39,164 bases of DNA from JBDTES01 sp039922435 (GTDB lineage: Bacteria > Patescibacteriota > Saccharimonadia > Saccharimonadales > UBA4665): contig JBDTES010000031.1 of assembly GCA_039922435.1 (NCBI GenBank), forward strand, positions 1-39,164, given 5' to 3'. The position numbers and the translations under genes are program-made. The notes under the pieces were generated by a model. The model saw nothing but the letters and a program-made list of their open reading frames with translations. It was not told where the DNA came from and ran no database searches. Shown one piece after another: positions 24,659 through 32,377 of this stretch. How positions within the stretch are numbered: the first letter of the stretch is position 1; each line of letters begins with the position of its first letter.

Positions 24659-24700
24659 CGCTCGCCACCTTCACTTAGCTCTGGCGAGCGAATTTATTAT
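24659..24700 (+). terminator. Intrinsic terminator after the 48-residue ORF
   Basis: TCGCTCGCCA (24659-24668) and TGGCGAGCGA (24683-24692) form a perfect GC-rich 10-bp stem, followed by ATTTATTATT. It isolates the short ORF from the Crp/Fnr gene downstream. Confidence 0.75.
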
Positions 24701-24757
24701 TACGGAGTTTTATGACGGCCACCTGTTTACTTAATCGAAGTGTGAGATAATGAAAGT

Positions 24758-25444
24758 ATGCTGAGTTCGGAGAGACTTTTGCCCAAGATGATGCCTGATA
24801 TATGTCAGACATCTAAACGCGTCTTTAGCGCTCAGGCTAATATACTTTTTCAGGGAGAGGTCCCAGCCTCGGCTTACTGCGTCAATAGTGGCTATGTATC
24901 GTCGTATACTATTAATGCCAACGGTGAGGAACAGATTATTGGCTTTTTTGAGGCCGGTGACGTGCTGCCAGTGGAATGGTTATTTAATCATTCGCCAGTA
25001 GCACTATATTATTATCAAGCTTTTACCGACGTCGAGCTGTTAGCGGTCCGACGTGATGATTTGATGAGTGCGATTAAGACTAATCGCCAGTTAACTAACG
25101 AGATGCTGGATCGTTTTGTGAGTAGTTTTATTGGTACGACCATTCATATCCATGCCCTTGAACACTCTCATTCCCGCGAGAAGCTCATCAAATTATTCCA
25201 TTATTTAGTGCTCCGCTTTGGAGTATTGCAAGCCGGTAAGGATAAATTATATGCGATTCCGTTTTCGCTAACTCATAGTCAGATTGCCAGTATGATTGGG
25301 CTGACCCGCGAAACAGTGGCGATTGAGACTTCCAAGCTGAAGAAAAACAACGCTCTAGATTATAAAAATGGTAGCTACGTTATTAATCTACCAAAACTTA
25401 TTGAAACGATTGGTAGTGAAGAGTTTGACGCCCTAAAGTTATAA
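24758..25444 (+). CDS. Crp/Fnr-family transcription regulator
   Basis: 228 residues. An N-terminal cyclic-nucleotide-binding-type beta roll (about 20-110: ILFQGEVPASAYCVNSGYV, GFFEAGDVLP) and a dimer helix lead to a C-terminal Crp-type helix-turn-helix (about 170-195: THSQIASMIGLTRETVAIETSKLKK). The canonical cAMP phosphate-binding RxS signature is not evident, and there is no N-terminal Cys cluster for an FNR-type Fe-S centre, so the ligand is unknown. An extended -10 (TGA GATAAT, 24743-24751) is 6 nt before the ATG. The gene converges on the response regulator so closely that both TAA stops share the palindrome TTATAA (25439-25444). Confidence 0.92.
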   Translation: MLSSERLLPKMMPDICQTSKRVFSAQANILFQGEVPASAYCVNSGYVSSYTINANGEEQIIGFFEAGDVLPVEWLFNHSPVALYYYQAFTDVELLAVRRDDLMSAIKTNRQLTNEMLDRFVSSFIGTTIHIHALEHSHSREKLIKLFHYLVLRFGVLQAGKDKLYAIPFSLTHSQIASMIGLTRETVAIETSKLKKNNALDYKNGSYVINLPKLIETIGSEEFDALKL

Positions 25445-25819
25445 ACTACTCTCGATTAATTTAATTAGTTCAGATGGTGACGTCCAGCTTTTAAGCATGT
25501 AGCGATTAGCGCCAAGACTGAAGGCCTCGTCGATTTCTTTTTGCTCATCATAGTTACTGAATATTATGACTTTGGTCTGAGATGCTTGTTTAGTTTTACT
25601 GAACTCTTTTAGAAATTCTAGGCCGTTCATTTTGGGCATCCGAAGATCCAGTAATATGACGTCGGGCCGATGATCGGCTACCTTTTCTAAGGCCTCGAGG
25701 CCGTTATAGCTACTCTCGACTTTGATATTTCTAGATTTTAAAATAGTGGTATAAGCCTGGTTGAGAGCGGTTTCGTCTTCAACAATCAAGACATTTACGT
25801 GGCTTAAATCTTTGGTCAT
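25439..25819 (-). CDS. Single-domain response regulator (CheY-like receiver)
   Basis: 126 residues, receiver domain only. Acidic pair Glu14-Asp15, phosphoacceptor Asp58 (ILLDLRMP), switch Ser88 (IIFSNYD) and Lys110 (YMLKSW) are all in place. With no output domain it must act by protein-protein contact or as a phosphorelay intermediate. A GGGAG Shine-Dalgarno lies 8 nt before the ATG. It is divergent from the operon encoding a membrane protein, a small helical protein and a histidine kinase, and is the obvious partner of that kinase. Confidence 0.93.
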   Translation of the reverse strand: MTKDLSHVNVLIVEDETALNQAYTTILKSRNIKVESSYNGLEALEKVADHRPDVILLDLRMPKMNGLEFLKEFSKTKQASQTKVIIFSNYDEQKEIDEAFSLGANRYMLKSWTSPSELIKLIESSL

Positions 25820-25855
25820 TAATTTCTCCCGAATATTGATTCTACTTAGGATAGT

Positions 25856-26917
25856 ATGAACGAGGTGCCCCCTAGACTCAAGTTAGAAATATTACTGCTT
25901 AGAAAAATAGTAATTTTATTAACTCTCGGGGCGTATTCAGTGAATTTTCTAACATCTCAAGATAGAGATAGTTGTATAATTAAGCCGAGGAATCATAAAT
26001 ATGCTTCAGGACATGCGTTGAGACTGAAATCAAAGATATTCTATTTGTATTTGCTGTTGGTTGTCGTTTACGGAGCGACCGTATTTTTTATACCTTCTTC
26101 GAATTCTACATTGAACGTCTACAATATTAGCCTATATGGACTCAGGCTGCTTGATGTAACGATATTCATCCCTTACGCTTTAATATGGCTAGCTGGCTTT
26201 TATGGGTTTGCTAGGCTTAAATCTTATAGCTCAATTATTAAGAGGAGTAATGATGGCAAGCAAATAAATAGGTTGGCTAATGGAGTCCTACTACTAGCCT
26301 TATGGCTACCAGTTTCTTCAATCGTAAATAATTTGTTTATTTTCTTTAGTAATAGCCATCCAAGCATGGTGCCGGTTGGTGTTATCGTGAGTAATTACCT
26401 GAACCTAGCCCTACCGTTAGCTGGCTTTATTTTAATTGGTCTGGGTGTCCGCGGTCTTAATGGCTTAACTAAGCTGCGGCCTAGTTTTTGGGTGATAAAT
26501 GGCCTAGTGCTGAGTCTGATTTTACTAAGTTCTGGTTACGGCTATTTATTATCGACTGTTAGTGATTTGGGTGGTGTTTATCATTTGCATGGCTCATTAG
26601 TGTTAACTACTCTGGCTGTTCCGTATGTTTTTATGTGGTGCGTCGGGGTTATGGCGACTTATGGGTTGTATCTTTATCAAAAAAATGTGGTTGGCATAGT
26701 TTACCGCCGAAGTTGGCGGTTACTATTTCTAGGTGTAGCCGCGACGATTATATTGCAAGTAGTTTTGCAATACTTTTCGGCGTTTGCAGTTCATTTACAC
26801 GATCTATCGGTCGAAGTTGTATTTATTATTGCCTATCTACTTTTAGTACTGTTGTCGGTTGGCTACATACTAATAGCACGTGGCGCAAAAACGTTACAAA
26901 AGATTGAAGAGGTCTAG
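25856..26917 (+). CDS. Multi-pass membrane protein, probable sensor partner of the histidine kinase
   Basis: Up to 353 residues with about eight membrane helices, ending in a short cytosolic tail (LIARGAKTLQKIEEV). The first 50 residues look poorly coding. A TATAAT (25975-25980) followed by a TTG at 26016 would give a better-shaped N-terminus (LRLKSKIFYLYLLLVVV), so the start is uncertain. No enzymatic motif is seen. It is separated by 5 bp from the next gene, which in turn is 5 bp from a soluble PAS histidine kinase. It probably supplies the membrane sensing function that the kinase lacks. I do not recognise the family. Confidence 0.72.
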   Translation: MNEVPPRLKLEILLLRKIVILLTLGAYSVNFLTSQDRDSCIIKPRNHKYASGHALRLKSKIFYLYLLLVVVYGATVFFIPSSNSTLNVYNISLYGLRLLDVTIFIPYALIWLAGFYGFARLKSYSSIIKRSNDGKQINRLANGVLLLALWLPVSSIVNNLFIFFSNSHPSMVPVGVIVSNYLNLALPLAGFILIGLGVRGLNGLTKLRPSFWVINGLVLSLILLSSGYGYLLSTVSDLGGVYHLHGSLVLTTLAVPYVFMWCVGVMATYGLYLYQKNVVGIVYRRSWRLLFLGVAATIILQVVLQYFSAFAVHLHDLSVEVVFIIAYLLLVLLSVGYILIARGAKTLQKIEEV

Positions 26918-26922
26918 CCGTA

Positions 26923-27192
26923 ATGCTACCGATTAAATCAGTGAAGTTGTATGACGAGGTGGTGAGAGTGACCTACGAATATCTTGGCCCGGCCGCCAAC
27001 CGCTTTGTCGAGCGTCAAATTAAGAATCACTTACGTAAGCGACCGGAGCAACTTAAGAAGAAGGACTTAAAGGTGCTGATTGACTGGATTAGACTTGCTA
27101 TGAATTTGCTTAGCGATGATGAGAAAATTGTTGATAAGTATATATCTGAACTAAAGGAGTTAGCTCACGGTACTAGGCCGGAGAGTAAATAA
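26923..27192 (+). CDS. Small helical protein in the histidine-kinase operon
   Basis: 89 residues, all helical and charged, with no membrane segment. An AGAGG Shine-Dalgarno lies within the end of the preceding gene, and spacing to both neighbours is 5 bp, so translation is coupled. The segment YLGPAANRFVERQIKNHL resembles the conserved 'LGPxA' helical domain found at the ends of some bacterial kinase and signalling proteins. That resemblance is from memory and unverified. It probably links the membrane protein and the kinase, or modulates phosphotransfer. Confidence 0.7.
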   Translation: MLPIKSVKLYDEVVRVTYEYLGPAANRFVERQIKNHLRKRPEQLKKKDLKVLIDWIRLAMNLLSDDEKIVDKYISELKELAHGTRPESK

Positions 27193-27197
27193 GAGTT

Positions 27198-28367
27198 ATG
27201 ACCGAATCATCACCATCACCACACCTCATGGGCAAGTATGATCTAATTGTTGCCAGGGGCGAGACACGCGATAAAGCTCGTTTGGAGGCGTTATTGGCAA
27301 GTATTGGTGAGGGGGTTATCGCAGTAGATGAGCATGGCCAAATTAATCGAATTAACAAGGCTGGCCTCGATATGCTCGGTTATAAAAAAGAGGACGTTAT
27401 TCATAAGCATTTCACGACTACAATTCAGGCAGCCCACGATGATGGTACAAATATCCGCACCGCCGATCGGCCGGTGGCTAAAGTGTTCCTGTTTGGTAAG
27501 ACCGTACACCAACGAACGAATTATATACGTCAGGATGGTAGCATATTACCTGTTCAGGTAACGGTATCACCGATTTTGTTCCAAGGCAGTCCGATTGGTG
27601 CGATATCAATATTTAGAGATCTGACTCTAGAAATAGAGAGCGATAAAATGAAATCTGATTTTATTTCGGTAGCCTCACACCAGCTGCGGACTCCCCTGTC
27701 GGCCATAAATATATATACCCGGATGCTAGAGGATGGTCTGGCTGGCGAGGTCAACCTGCAGCAGAAAGAGTTTATTAAGATTATCTTGGGATCGGTTGAT
27801 CGAATGAATGAGCTTATTAGTACTTTATTAAATATTACTCGTATCGAAGCTGGCGGTATAGCGGTGCGTTTACAAAAAACTAATTTGCCTGAGGCATTAC
27901 GAGAAATGCTTGACGAAGTCCGCCCGGCAGTTGAAGCCAAGCAACAAAAGTTGGTTAGCCATATCGACGAAGACGTCCCCGAAATTCAAACTGATACTCT
28001 ACTAGTTAAAGAGGTCTATGCTAACTTGCTATCTAATGCTATCAAGTACACCCCAAACGGTGGCCGGATAATTGTGTCACTCAAGCAAACCGAAAACGAT
28101 ATAGTCTTTCAAGTCAAAGATAATGGCTATGGTATTCCTTTTGCGGCTCAGGAGTACGTCTTCGGGAAATTCTTTCGAGCTAGTAATGCTATAGTTGAGG
28201 AAACTAGTGGTACTGGGCTTGGACTATATTTAACCAAGACGGTGGTTGATAGCTTAGAGGGTGAAATTTGGTTTAAGAGTGTTGAGAATAAGGGGTCTAG
28301 CTTTTACTTCTCTTTGCCGAAACGCGGCTCTATCAAAAAAGAGGGCCGATTTAAACTCGATGATTAA
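27198..28367 (+). CDS. Soluble PAS-domain sensor histidine kinase
   Basis: 389 residues with no membrane segment. A PAS domain (about 27-145) is followed by HisKA with phosphoacceptor His161 (SVASHQLRTPLSA) and a HATPase_c domain: N box Asn280 (NLLSNAIKYT), G1 DNGYG (308-312) and G2 GTGLGLYL (338-345). It autophosphorylates His161 and should pass the phosphate to a receiver, most likely the divergent single-domain regulator at 25819-25439. The PAS domain has no visible cofactor-binding signature, so the signal is unknown. Confidence 0.93.
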   Translation: MTESSPSPHLMGKYDLIVARGETRDKARLEALLASIGEGVIAVDEHGQINRINKAGLDMLGYKKEDVIHKHFTTTIQAAHDDGTNIRTADRPVAKVFLFGKTVHQRTNYIRQDGSILPVQVTVSPILFQGSPIGAISIFRDLTLEIESDKMKSDFISVASHQLRTPLSAINIYTRMLEDGLAGEVNLQQKEFIKIILGSVDRMNELISTLLNITRIEAGGIAVRLQKTNLPEALREMLDEVRPAVEAKQQKLVSHIDEDVPEIQTDTLLVKEVYANLLSNAIKYTPNGGRIIVSLKQTENDIVFQVKDNGYGIPFAAQEYVFGKFFRASNAIVEETSGTGLGLYLTKTVVDSLEGEIWFKSVENKGSSFYFSLPKRGSIKKEGRFKLDD

Positions 28368-28488
28368 TCTCTGGGACTCTAGGTATTTATTGGCAGTAAT
28401 TAGAAGATATTTTAAGAGATTACCGTAGGGGCCACTCGGCATCTTCAAAATTAGAGTTAACTATTAACCACTAGAGTTATTAATATAG

Positions 28489-28530
28489 TGCTATACTTAA
28501 TATAGTAAGTATTTATCTTAGATAAAGGAG
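28489..28530 (+). promoter_or_regulatory. Promoter and ribosome site of superoxide dismutase
   Basis: An extended -10, TGC TATACT (28489-28497), is embedded in AATATAGT direct repeats and an ACTTAATATAGTAAGT near-palindrome. AAAGGAG (28524-28530) stands 6 nt before the ATG. The repeats around the -10 could bind a metal or redox regulator. The region 28368-28488 shows nothing else I recognise. Confidence 0.6.
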
Positions 28531-28536
28531 AAAAAC

Positions 28537-29130
28537 ATGTTTACACTACCAGATTTAGATTATAACTATGATGGCCTTGGCAAATATATTAGCAAGGATA
28601 TTATGGAGCTCCATCACGATCGTCATCATCAGAGCTACGTTGACAAGCTGAATGCGGCGCTCGAAACTGCTCCACAGTTACAAGACAAGTCCATTACAGA
28701 ATTACTTAAAGATCTAGACAGTGTGCCAGAAGCTATTCGGACAGCCGTTCGTAATCACGGTGGTGGACACTATAATCATAGTCAGTTCTGGCTATGGATG
28801 TCACCGGATGGCGGCGGTACGCCAAGTGGCAAATTGGCTGATGATTTAAATGCCAAGTATGGTGATTTTCAGAAATTTACCGATGAGTTTAGTGCTAAGG
28901 CCCTAAGTGTGTTTGGCAGTGGCTGGGCCTGGCTAATGCCAGATCTATCGGTTTCGACTTCTCCTAACCAGGATTCATCACTTATGAGCGGCGGGCCTGA
29001 ACCAATTTTGGGTCTCGATGTTTGGGAGCACGCTTATTATCTGGATTATACCTACAAGCGTGGTGACTACGTTAAAGCTTGGTGGAATGTTGTCAATTGG
29101 CCTGAAGTTGCACGCCGCTATAGTGTCTGA
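28537..29130 (+). CDS. sodA: Superoxide dismutase, Mn type
   Basis: 197 residues, a normal length. Metal ligands His26, His81, Asp161 and His165 are in their usual contexts (ELHHDRHHQSYV, HYNHSQFW, DVWEHAYYLDY). The segment NQDSSLMSGG, with Gln145, and the Gly preceding HYNH are typical of the Mn rather than the Fe form; metal use cannot be proven from sequence. It converts superoxide to oxygen and peroxide in the cytosol; no signal peptide is present. Presence of this gene suggests regular exposure to oxygen. It is monocistronic with the best Shine-Dalgarno in the window. Confidence 0.95.
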   Translation: MFTLPDLDYNYDGLGKYISKDIMELHHDRHHQSYVDKLNAALETAPQLQDKSITELLKDLDSVPEAIRTAVRNHGGGHYNHSQFWLWMSPDGGGTPSGKLADDLNAKYGDFQKFTDEFSAKALSVFGSGWAWLMPDLSVSTSPNQDSSLMSGGPEPILGLDVWEHAYYLDYTYKRGDYVKAWWNVVNWPEVARRYSV

Positions 29131-29133
29131 AAT

Positions 29134-29478
29134 CTAGTGTAGATTTAATTTTTCAAACTGAAGTAGCCAAATGCACCGTTGGAATGTCTTGAATTCATCA
29201 GCATTGCGGCGGCGGCTGGCCCATTGTTCAAAAATTAGCGAACCATAAGGTGGCACGCTGGCCATAAGAGCGACAATTGCCTGCCAGCGCGGCCATCTGA
29301 GAGTTGGGTATAGACCCATAGATGCCAGCATGTAGCCAAAAAATAGCGTACCGTGAATTTGGCCGACGAATAGCACCGGTACATGGTTGCCCGGCACAAT
29401 ATAGCGCTCGGCGATAATGCCAGCAATCAGCAGTGTCCAGCCGACAGCTTCGCCGTAGGCGGCCAGTCGAAACAGCAT
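29134..29478 (-). CDS. DUF3817-like small membrane protein
   Basis: 114 residues, about three membrane helices. The N-terminal pattern of a Glu in the first helix (LAAYGEAVGWTLLIAG), then VLFVGQIHGTLFFGYMLA, matches DUF3817, where G-x-x-HG is conserved. The C-terminal 30 residues are cytosolic and charged. An AAGGA Shine-Dalgarno is 7 nt before the ATG. Its stop lies 3 bp after the superoxide dismutase stop on the other strand. Function of the family is unknown. Confidence 0.8.
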   Translation of the reverse strand: MLFRLAAYGEAVGWTLLIAGIIAERYIVPGNHVPVLFVGQIHGTLFFGYMLASMGLYPTLRWPRWQAIVALMASVPPYGSLIFEQWASRRRNADEFKTFQRCIWLLQFEKLNLH

Positions 29479-29637
29479 CCAACTTTCCTTCTCGGTGAAT
29501 AGCTGGTTATGCTCAAATCTACGTAGTATTAGGTTAGTCCTCGCTTCTTAGTTTAATTATACCTCAGCTAGGCTTAGCCCGGCTATGTAACCTCAAGCAC
29601 CTTCTAGTTAGGTGGTAGAAATGGTATGATTCGGAGA

Positions 29638-31041
29638 ATGAAATTATTCAATAATATTGGTTCGTTCCTGCGTGAGATTACTGATCCAGACGAAACTCCG
29701 GATGAACTTTTAGCCGAACGTTATGGTGAGACTATTACGCCGAATATGCGAGCCTTAAGGCTGGCAATGACGGTAGCTGATTATTTGCTGTCGATGGGCG
29801 TCCCAGTTAGTGATGTTGTCGGTACGGCACTTGATATTACCGGTCGCTACTGCAAGCGGAAGGTCTCAATAGATATTAGCTCGACCGTCATGATGTTTTC
29901 GCAGTACCGTGGTAACGATCGGGAGCCTCTAACGCTAATCCGGACTTCGGTAGCTAGGTCGGTTAATAGTTCGACTATCCAATCGCTCGAAGAAATATCG
30001 CATGATATTCACGCCGGTAAGCTGTCACTCGAGCAGGCCGAGAAACAGCTTGAAGATGTACTAGATAACCCCAAGCAGCGGCCACTTTGGCTAGTAACTG
30101 TCGGTAATGGCGCGATTAGTGCTGGGGTTGGTGCCCTGCTTTCTGGTTCACTACTCATTATTGCCGCCACTTTTATAGTTGGTGGTTTTATTTCGTACGT
30201 GCTAGTTAAGTTGGCTGCCAGGCAGATGCCGACATTTTTTGTGCAGGTTGTGGCAGCTACTATCTCAACCATCGTGGCAGCCACTCTAACGTGGCTTGGT
30301 AATCACGGTGTTAGTCAGCTAGCTGGGTTAAACCCGAATCTAATAATTATCGGCGGCATTGTTATGTTGGTTTCTGGCCTGGCGATTGTTGGAGCAGTCG
30401 AGGACGCTATCGACGAGTATTACGTTACCGCCATGGCCCGGATACTGCGAATAGTTATGATGACGGCCGGTATTATTGTTGGGATTGCCCTAGGGCTTTT
30501 TGTGGCCAAGCATATTGGCGTACATATGGTTGTAAATACTAATGCCCCGCTCTTAAATACCCTGAGCTGGCAATATGTCGGGGCGATTATGATTGCCGCC
30601 GGCTACGCCCTCAGCGTCCATGCTCGGCTGAAGGGTATTATCTTGGCTGGTCTGATTGGGGCCGCTAGCTGGGGAGTTTTTGTACTGGCTTCGGCGAACT
30701 TTTCGTCAGTAGTTTCTAGCTTTATAGCGGCGACTGTAGTTGGTGGAGTTGCTACGTTACTTTCTAGGCTGCTGCGGACTCCATCGACTATTATGATTAC
30801 AGCCGGTATTATCCCGTTAGTGCCAGGGCTTACCCTGTTTAATGGCTTAATGGTGCTCATTATTGGTAATACCGACACCAATATTCAGGTTGGCTCCGGA
30901 TCTAGCTTACTGCTAACTGCTCTACTGATAGCTCTTGCGATTGCGGCTGGTGCGACGCTGGGCAATTTGATAGCTCGGCCAATTCGTCGGACGTTAGTAC
31001 GAGCTCAGAATGCCCTACCCCGTCGCAATCTGCGTGGCTAA
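29638..31041 (+). CDS. ThrE-type threonine/serine exporter
   Basis: 467 residues from the ATG at 29638. An upstream ATG at 29626 overlaps the TATGAT -10 (29625-29630) and would not be on the transcript. The cytosolic N-terminal part (about 40-140) and first five helices are the DUF1212 half. The last five helices are the DUF3815 half, containing TPSTIMITAGIIPLVPGLTLFNGLM. The fusion of both halves in one chain is the ThrE arrangement of Corynebacterium, which exports L-Thr and L-Ser by proton exchange. In a reduced genome likely to import amino acids, the true cargo could be different. Confidence 0.9.
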   Translation: MKLFNNIGSFLREITDPDETPDELLAERYGETITPNMRALRLAMTVADYLLSMGVPVSDVVGTALDITGRYCKRKVSIDISSTVMMFSQYRGNDREPLTLIRTSVARSVNSSTIQSLEEISHDIHAGKLSLEQAEKQLEDVLDNPKQRPLWLVTVGNGAISAGVGALLSGSLLIIAATFIVGGFISYVLVKLAARQMPTFFVQVVAATISTIVAATLTWLGNHGVSQLAGLNPNLIIIGGIVMLVSGLAIVGAVEDAIDEYYVTAMARILRIVMMTAGIIVGIALGLFVAKHIGVHMVVNTNAPLLNTLSWQYVGAIMIAAGYALSVHARLKGIILAGLIGAASWGVFVLASANFSSVVSSFIAATVVGGVATLLSRLLRTPSTIMITAGIIPLVPGLTLFNGLMVLIIGNTDTNIQVGSGSSLLLTALLIALAIAAGATLGNLIARPIRRTLVRAQNALPRRNLRG

Positions 31042-31072
31042 ATAACCCGAACCGTAACCGACTTAGAATGAC

Positions 31073-31351
31073 CTAATTGGCACCAGATCTAGCGGCTTTC
31101 TTAAGTTTTTGAGCTTTAATTTGGTGCAATTTCTGGAAAGCCAAAATTCCCCAGGCTACAAAATTAAAGAAGGCCGAGATAGCCGCTGCCTTGAGTGATA
31201 ACGTCGAATAAGTTATAGATATACTAAGCGCTACCGTGCCAGTCAGAATGCTGGTCCATATTTCAGGCTTATCTTTTGTGAGTATCGATGGCAGTAGAGC
31301 CAAGATAAACACCACTTGGCCGACTGCTAAAACGATTTCTTGCCAGCTCAT
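31073..31351 (-). CDS. Small three-helix membrane protein (SemiSWEET-like?)
   Basis: 92 residues with three membrane helices (about 7-23, 33-50, 54-72) and a Lys-rich cytosolic tail. Size, helix number and a Pro in helix 1 (FILALLPSILT) recall SemiSWEET sugar transporters, which are half-transporters that dimerise. The defining PQ motif is not clear, so the assignment is tentative. A TATATT stands 4 nt before the ATG on the minus strand. Confidence 0.6.
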   Translation of the reverse strand: MSWQEIVLAVGQVVFILALLPSILTKDKPEIWTSILTGTVALSISITYSTLSLKAAAISAFFNFVAWGILAFQKLHQIKAQKLKKAARSGAN

Positions 31352-31444
31352 AAATAATATACACTTTGGCCGCTAGTCGTACGGCTAATTAATTGGGCTT
31401 TAATTTGTTTGTTAGTCACTTCTTTAGTTAATCGATTAATCATT

Positions 31445-32227
31445 TTAGCCTCCGTGGGCGAAGTCTGGGTAGTCGGTCATACCACCATCTACAAAGATAG
31501 TTCGTCCTGTTACATAACTAGCCACATCCGATACTAAGACCACGGCCATGCGGGCGATTTCTTCGGGCTGGCCGATTCTGCCCAGTGGAATCTTTTCGAG
31601 TAAGTCCTTAAGCCCAGCTTGATTACCCCAAACGTTTTCATTAATTGGTGTTTTGACTGCCCCAGGAGCTAGTGATAGTACTCGGACACCGAATGGGGCG
31701 GCTTCTTGGGCTAGAGTCTTAGTTAGCATACCAATACCGGCTTTTGAGGCGGTGTAGGCGCTGTGTCCGGTCCAGGCAATTACCTCGTGGACACTGGAGG
31801 TACTGAGAACCACTCCAGACTTCTGGGTTACCATCCGTTTTAAAGCCTGGCGGGCGCAGTAAAAGTTACCGAGCAGGTTGATATGGATAACTTTTTGGAA
31901 TTCTTCAACTGCCATATCCCAGCCGTGGCTCTCGGCCCCATCTACGCCAGCATTGTTGATTAGAATATCGATACCACCCCACGTCTCATCCATTTTCTGG
32001 AACATTGCCTCAACCGATGCCGTATTGGAGATGTCGGCATCGATAGCTATAGCCTCACCGCCGCTACTTTGGATGTCGTTAACAATTTTGTCAGCCATTT
32101 CTGGATGGGACACGTAATTGATGGCTACTCGGGCGCCGGCCAACGATAGTTGCCTAGCGATAGCCTCGCCAATACCAGAATTACCCCCTGTTACAAGTGC
32201 CCGTTTACCGTCAAGGCGTATATCCAT
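31445..32227 (-). CDS. Short-chain dehydrogenase/reductase (SDR)
   Basis: 260 residues, classical SDR. Cofactor motif TGGNSGIGEAIA near the N-terminus, structural NNAG, and catalytic Ser ... YTASK (Tyr-x-x-x-Lys) are all present; the end FVDGGMTDYP is typical of glucose 1-dehydrogenase/3-oxoacyl-ACP-reductase-like members. It oxidises or reduces an alcohol/carbonyl with NAD(P); the substrate cannot be read from sequence. An AAGGA Shine-Dalgarno precedes the ATG. It stands alone, so no pathway is implied. Confidence 0.93.
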   Translation of the reverse strand: MDIRLDGKRALVTGGNSGIGEAIARQLSLAGARVAINYVSHPEMADKIVNDIQSSGGEAIAIDADISNTASVEAMFQKMDETWGGIDILINNAGVDGAESHGWDMAVEEFQKVIHINLLGNFYCARQALKRMVTQKSGVVLSTSSVHEVIAWTGHSAYTASKAGIGMLTKTLAQEAAPFGVRVLSLAPGAVKTPINENVWGNQAGLKDLLEKIPLGRIGQPEEIARMAVVLVSDVASYVTGRTIFVDGGMTDYPDFAHGG

Positions 32228-32377
32228 ATAGTTCCTTTTATTACAAAAATCCTACTTCGACAATACGCTTTTGCTTGAGTTCAGTCAAAATATGCCTCGC
32301 TGGGCTAGAACGATAATACATGTATCAGAGTGATACTTTAGGATACTTTTAAGCTTCTTTTTGATATACTGTAAATT

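Noticed and set aside
29228..29482. Alternative minus-strand frames over the DUF3817-like gene
   Set aside because: They overlap a frame with a Shine-Dalgarno and recognisable family residues, and their own products are Cys/Arg-rich with no domain.
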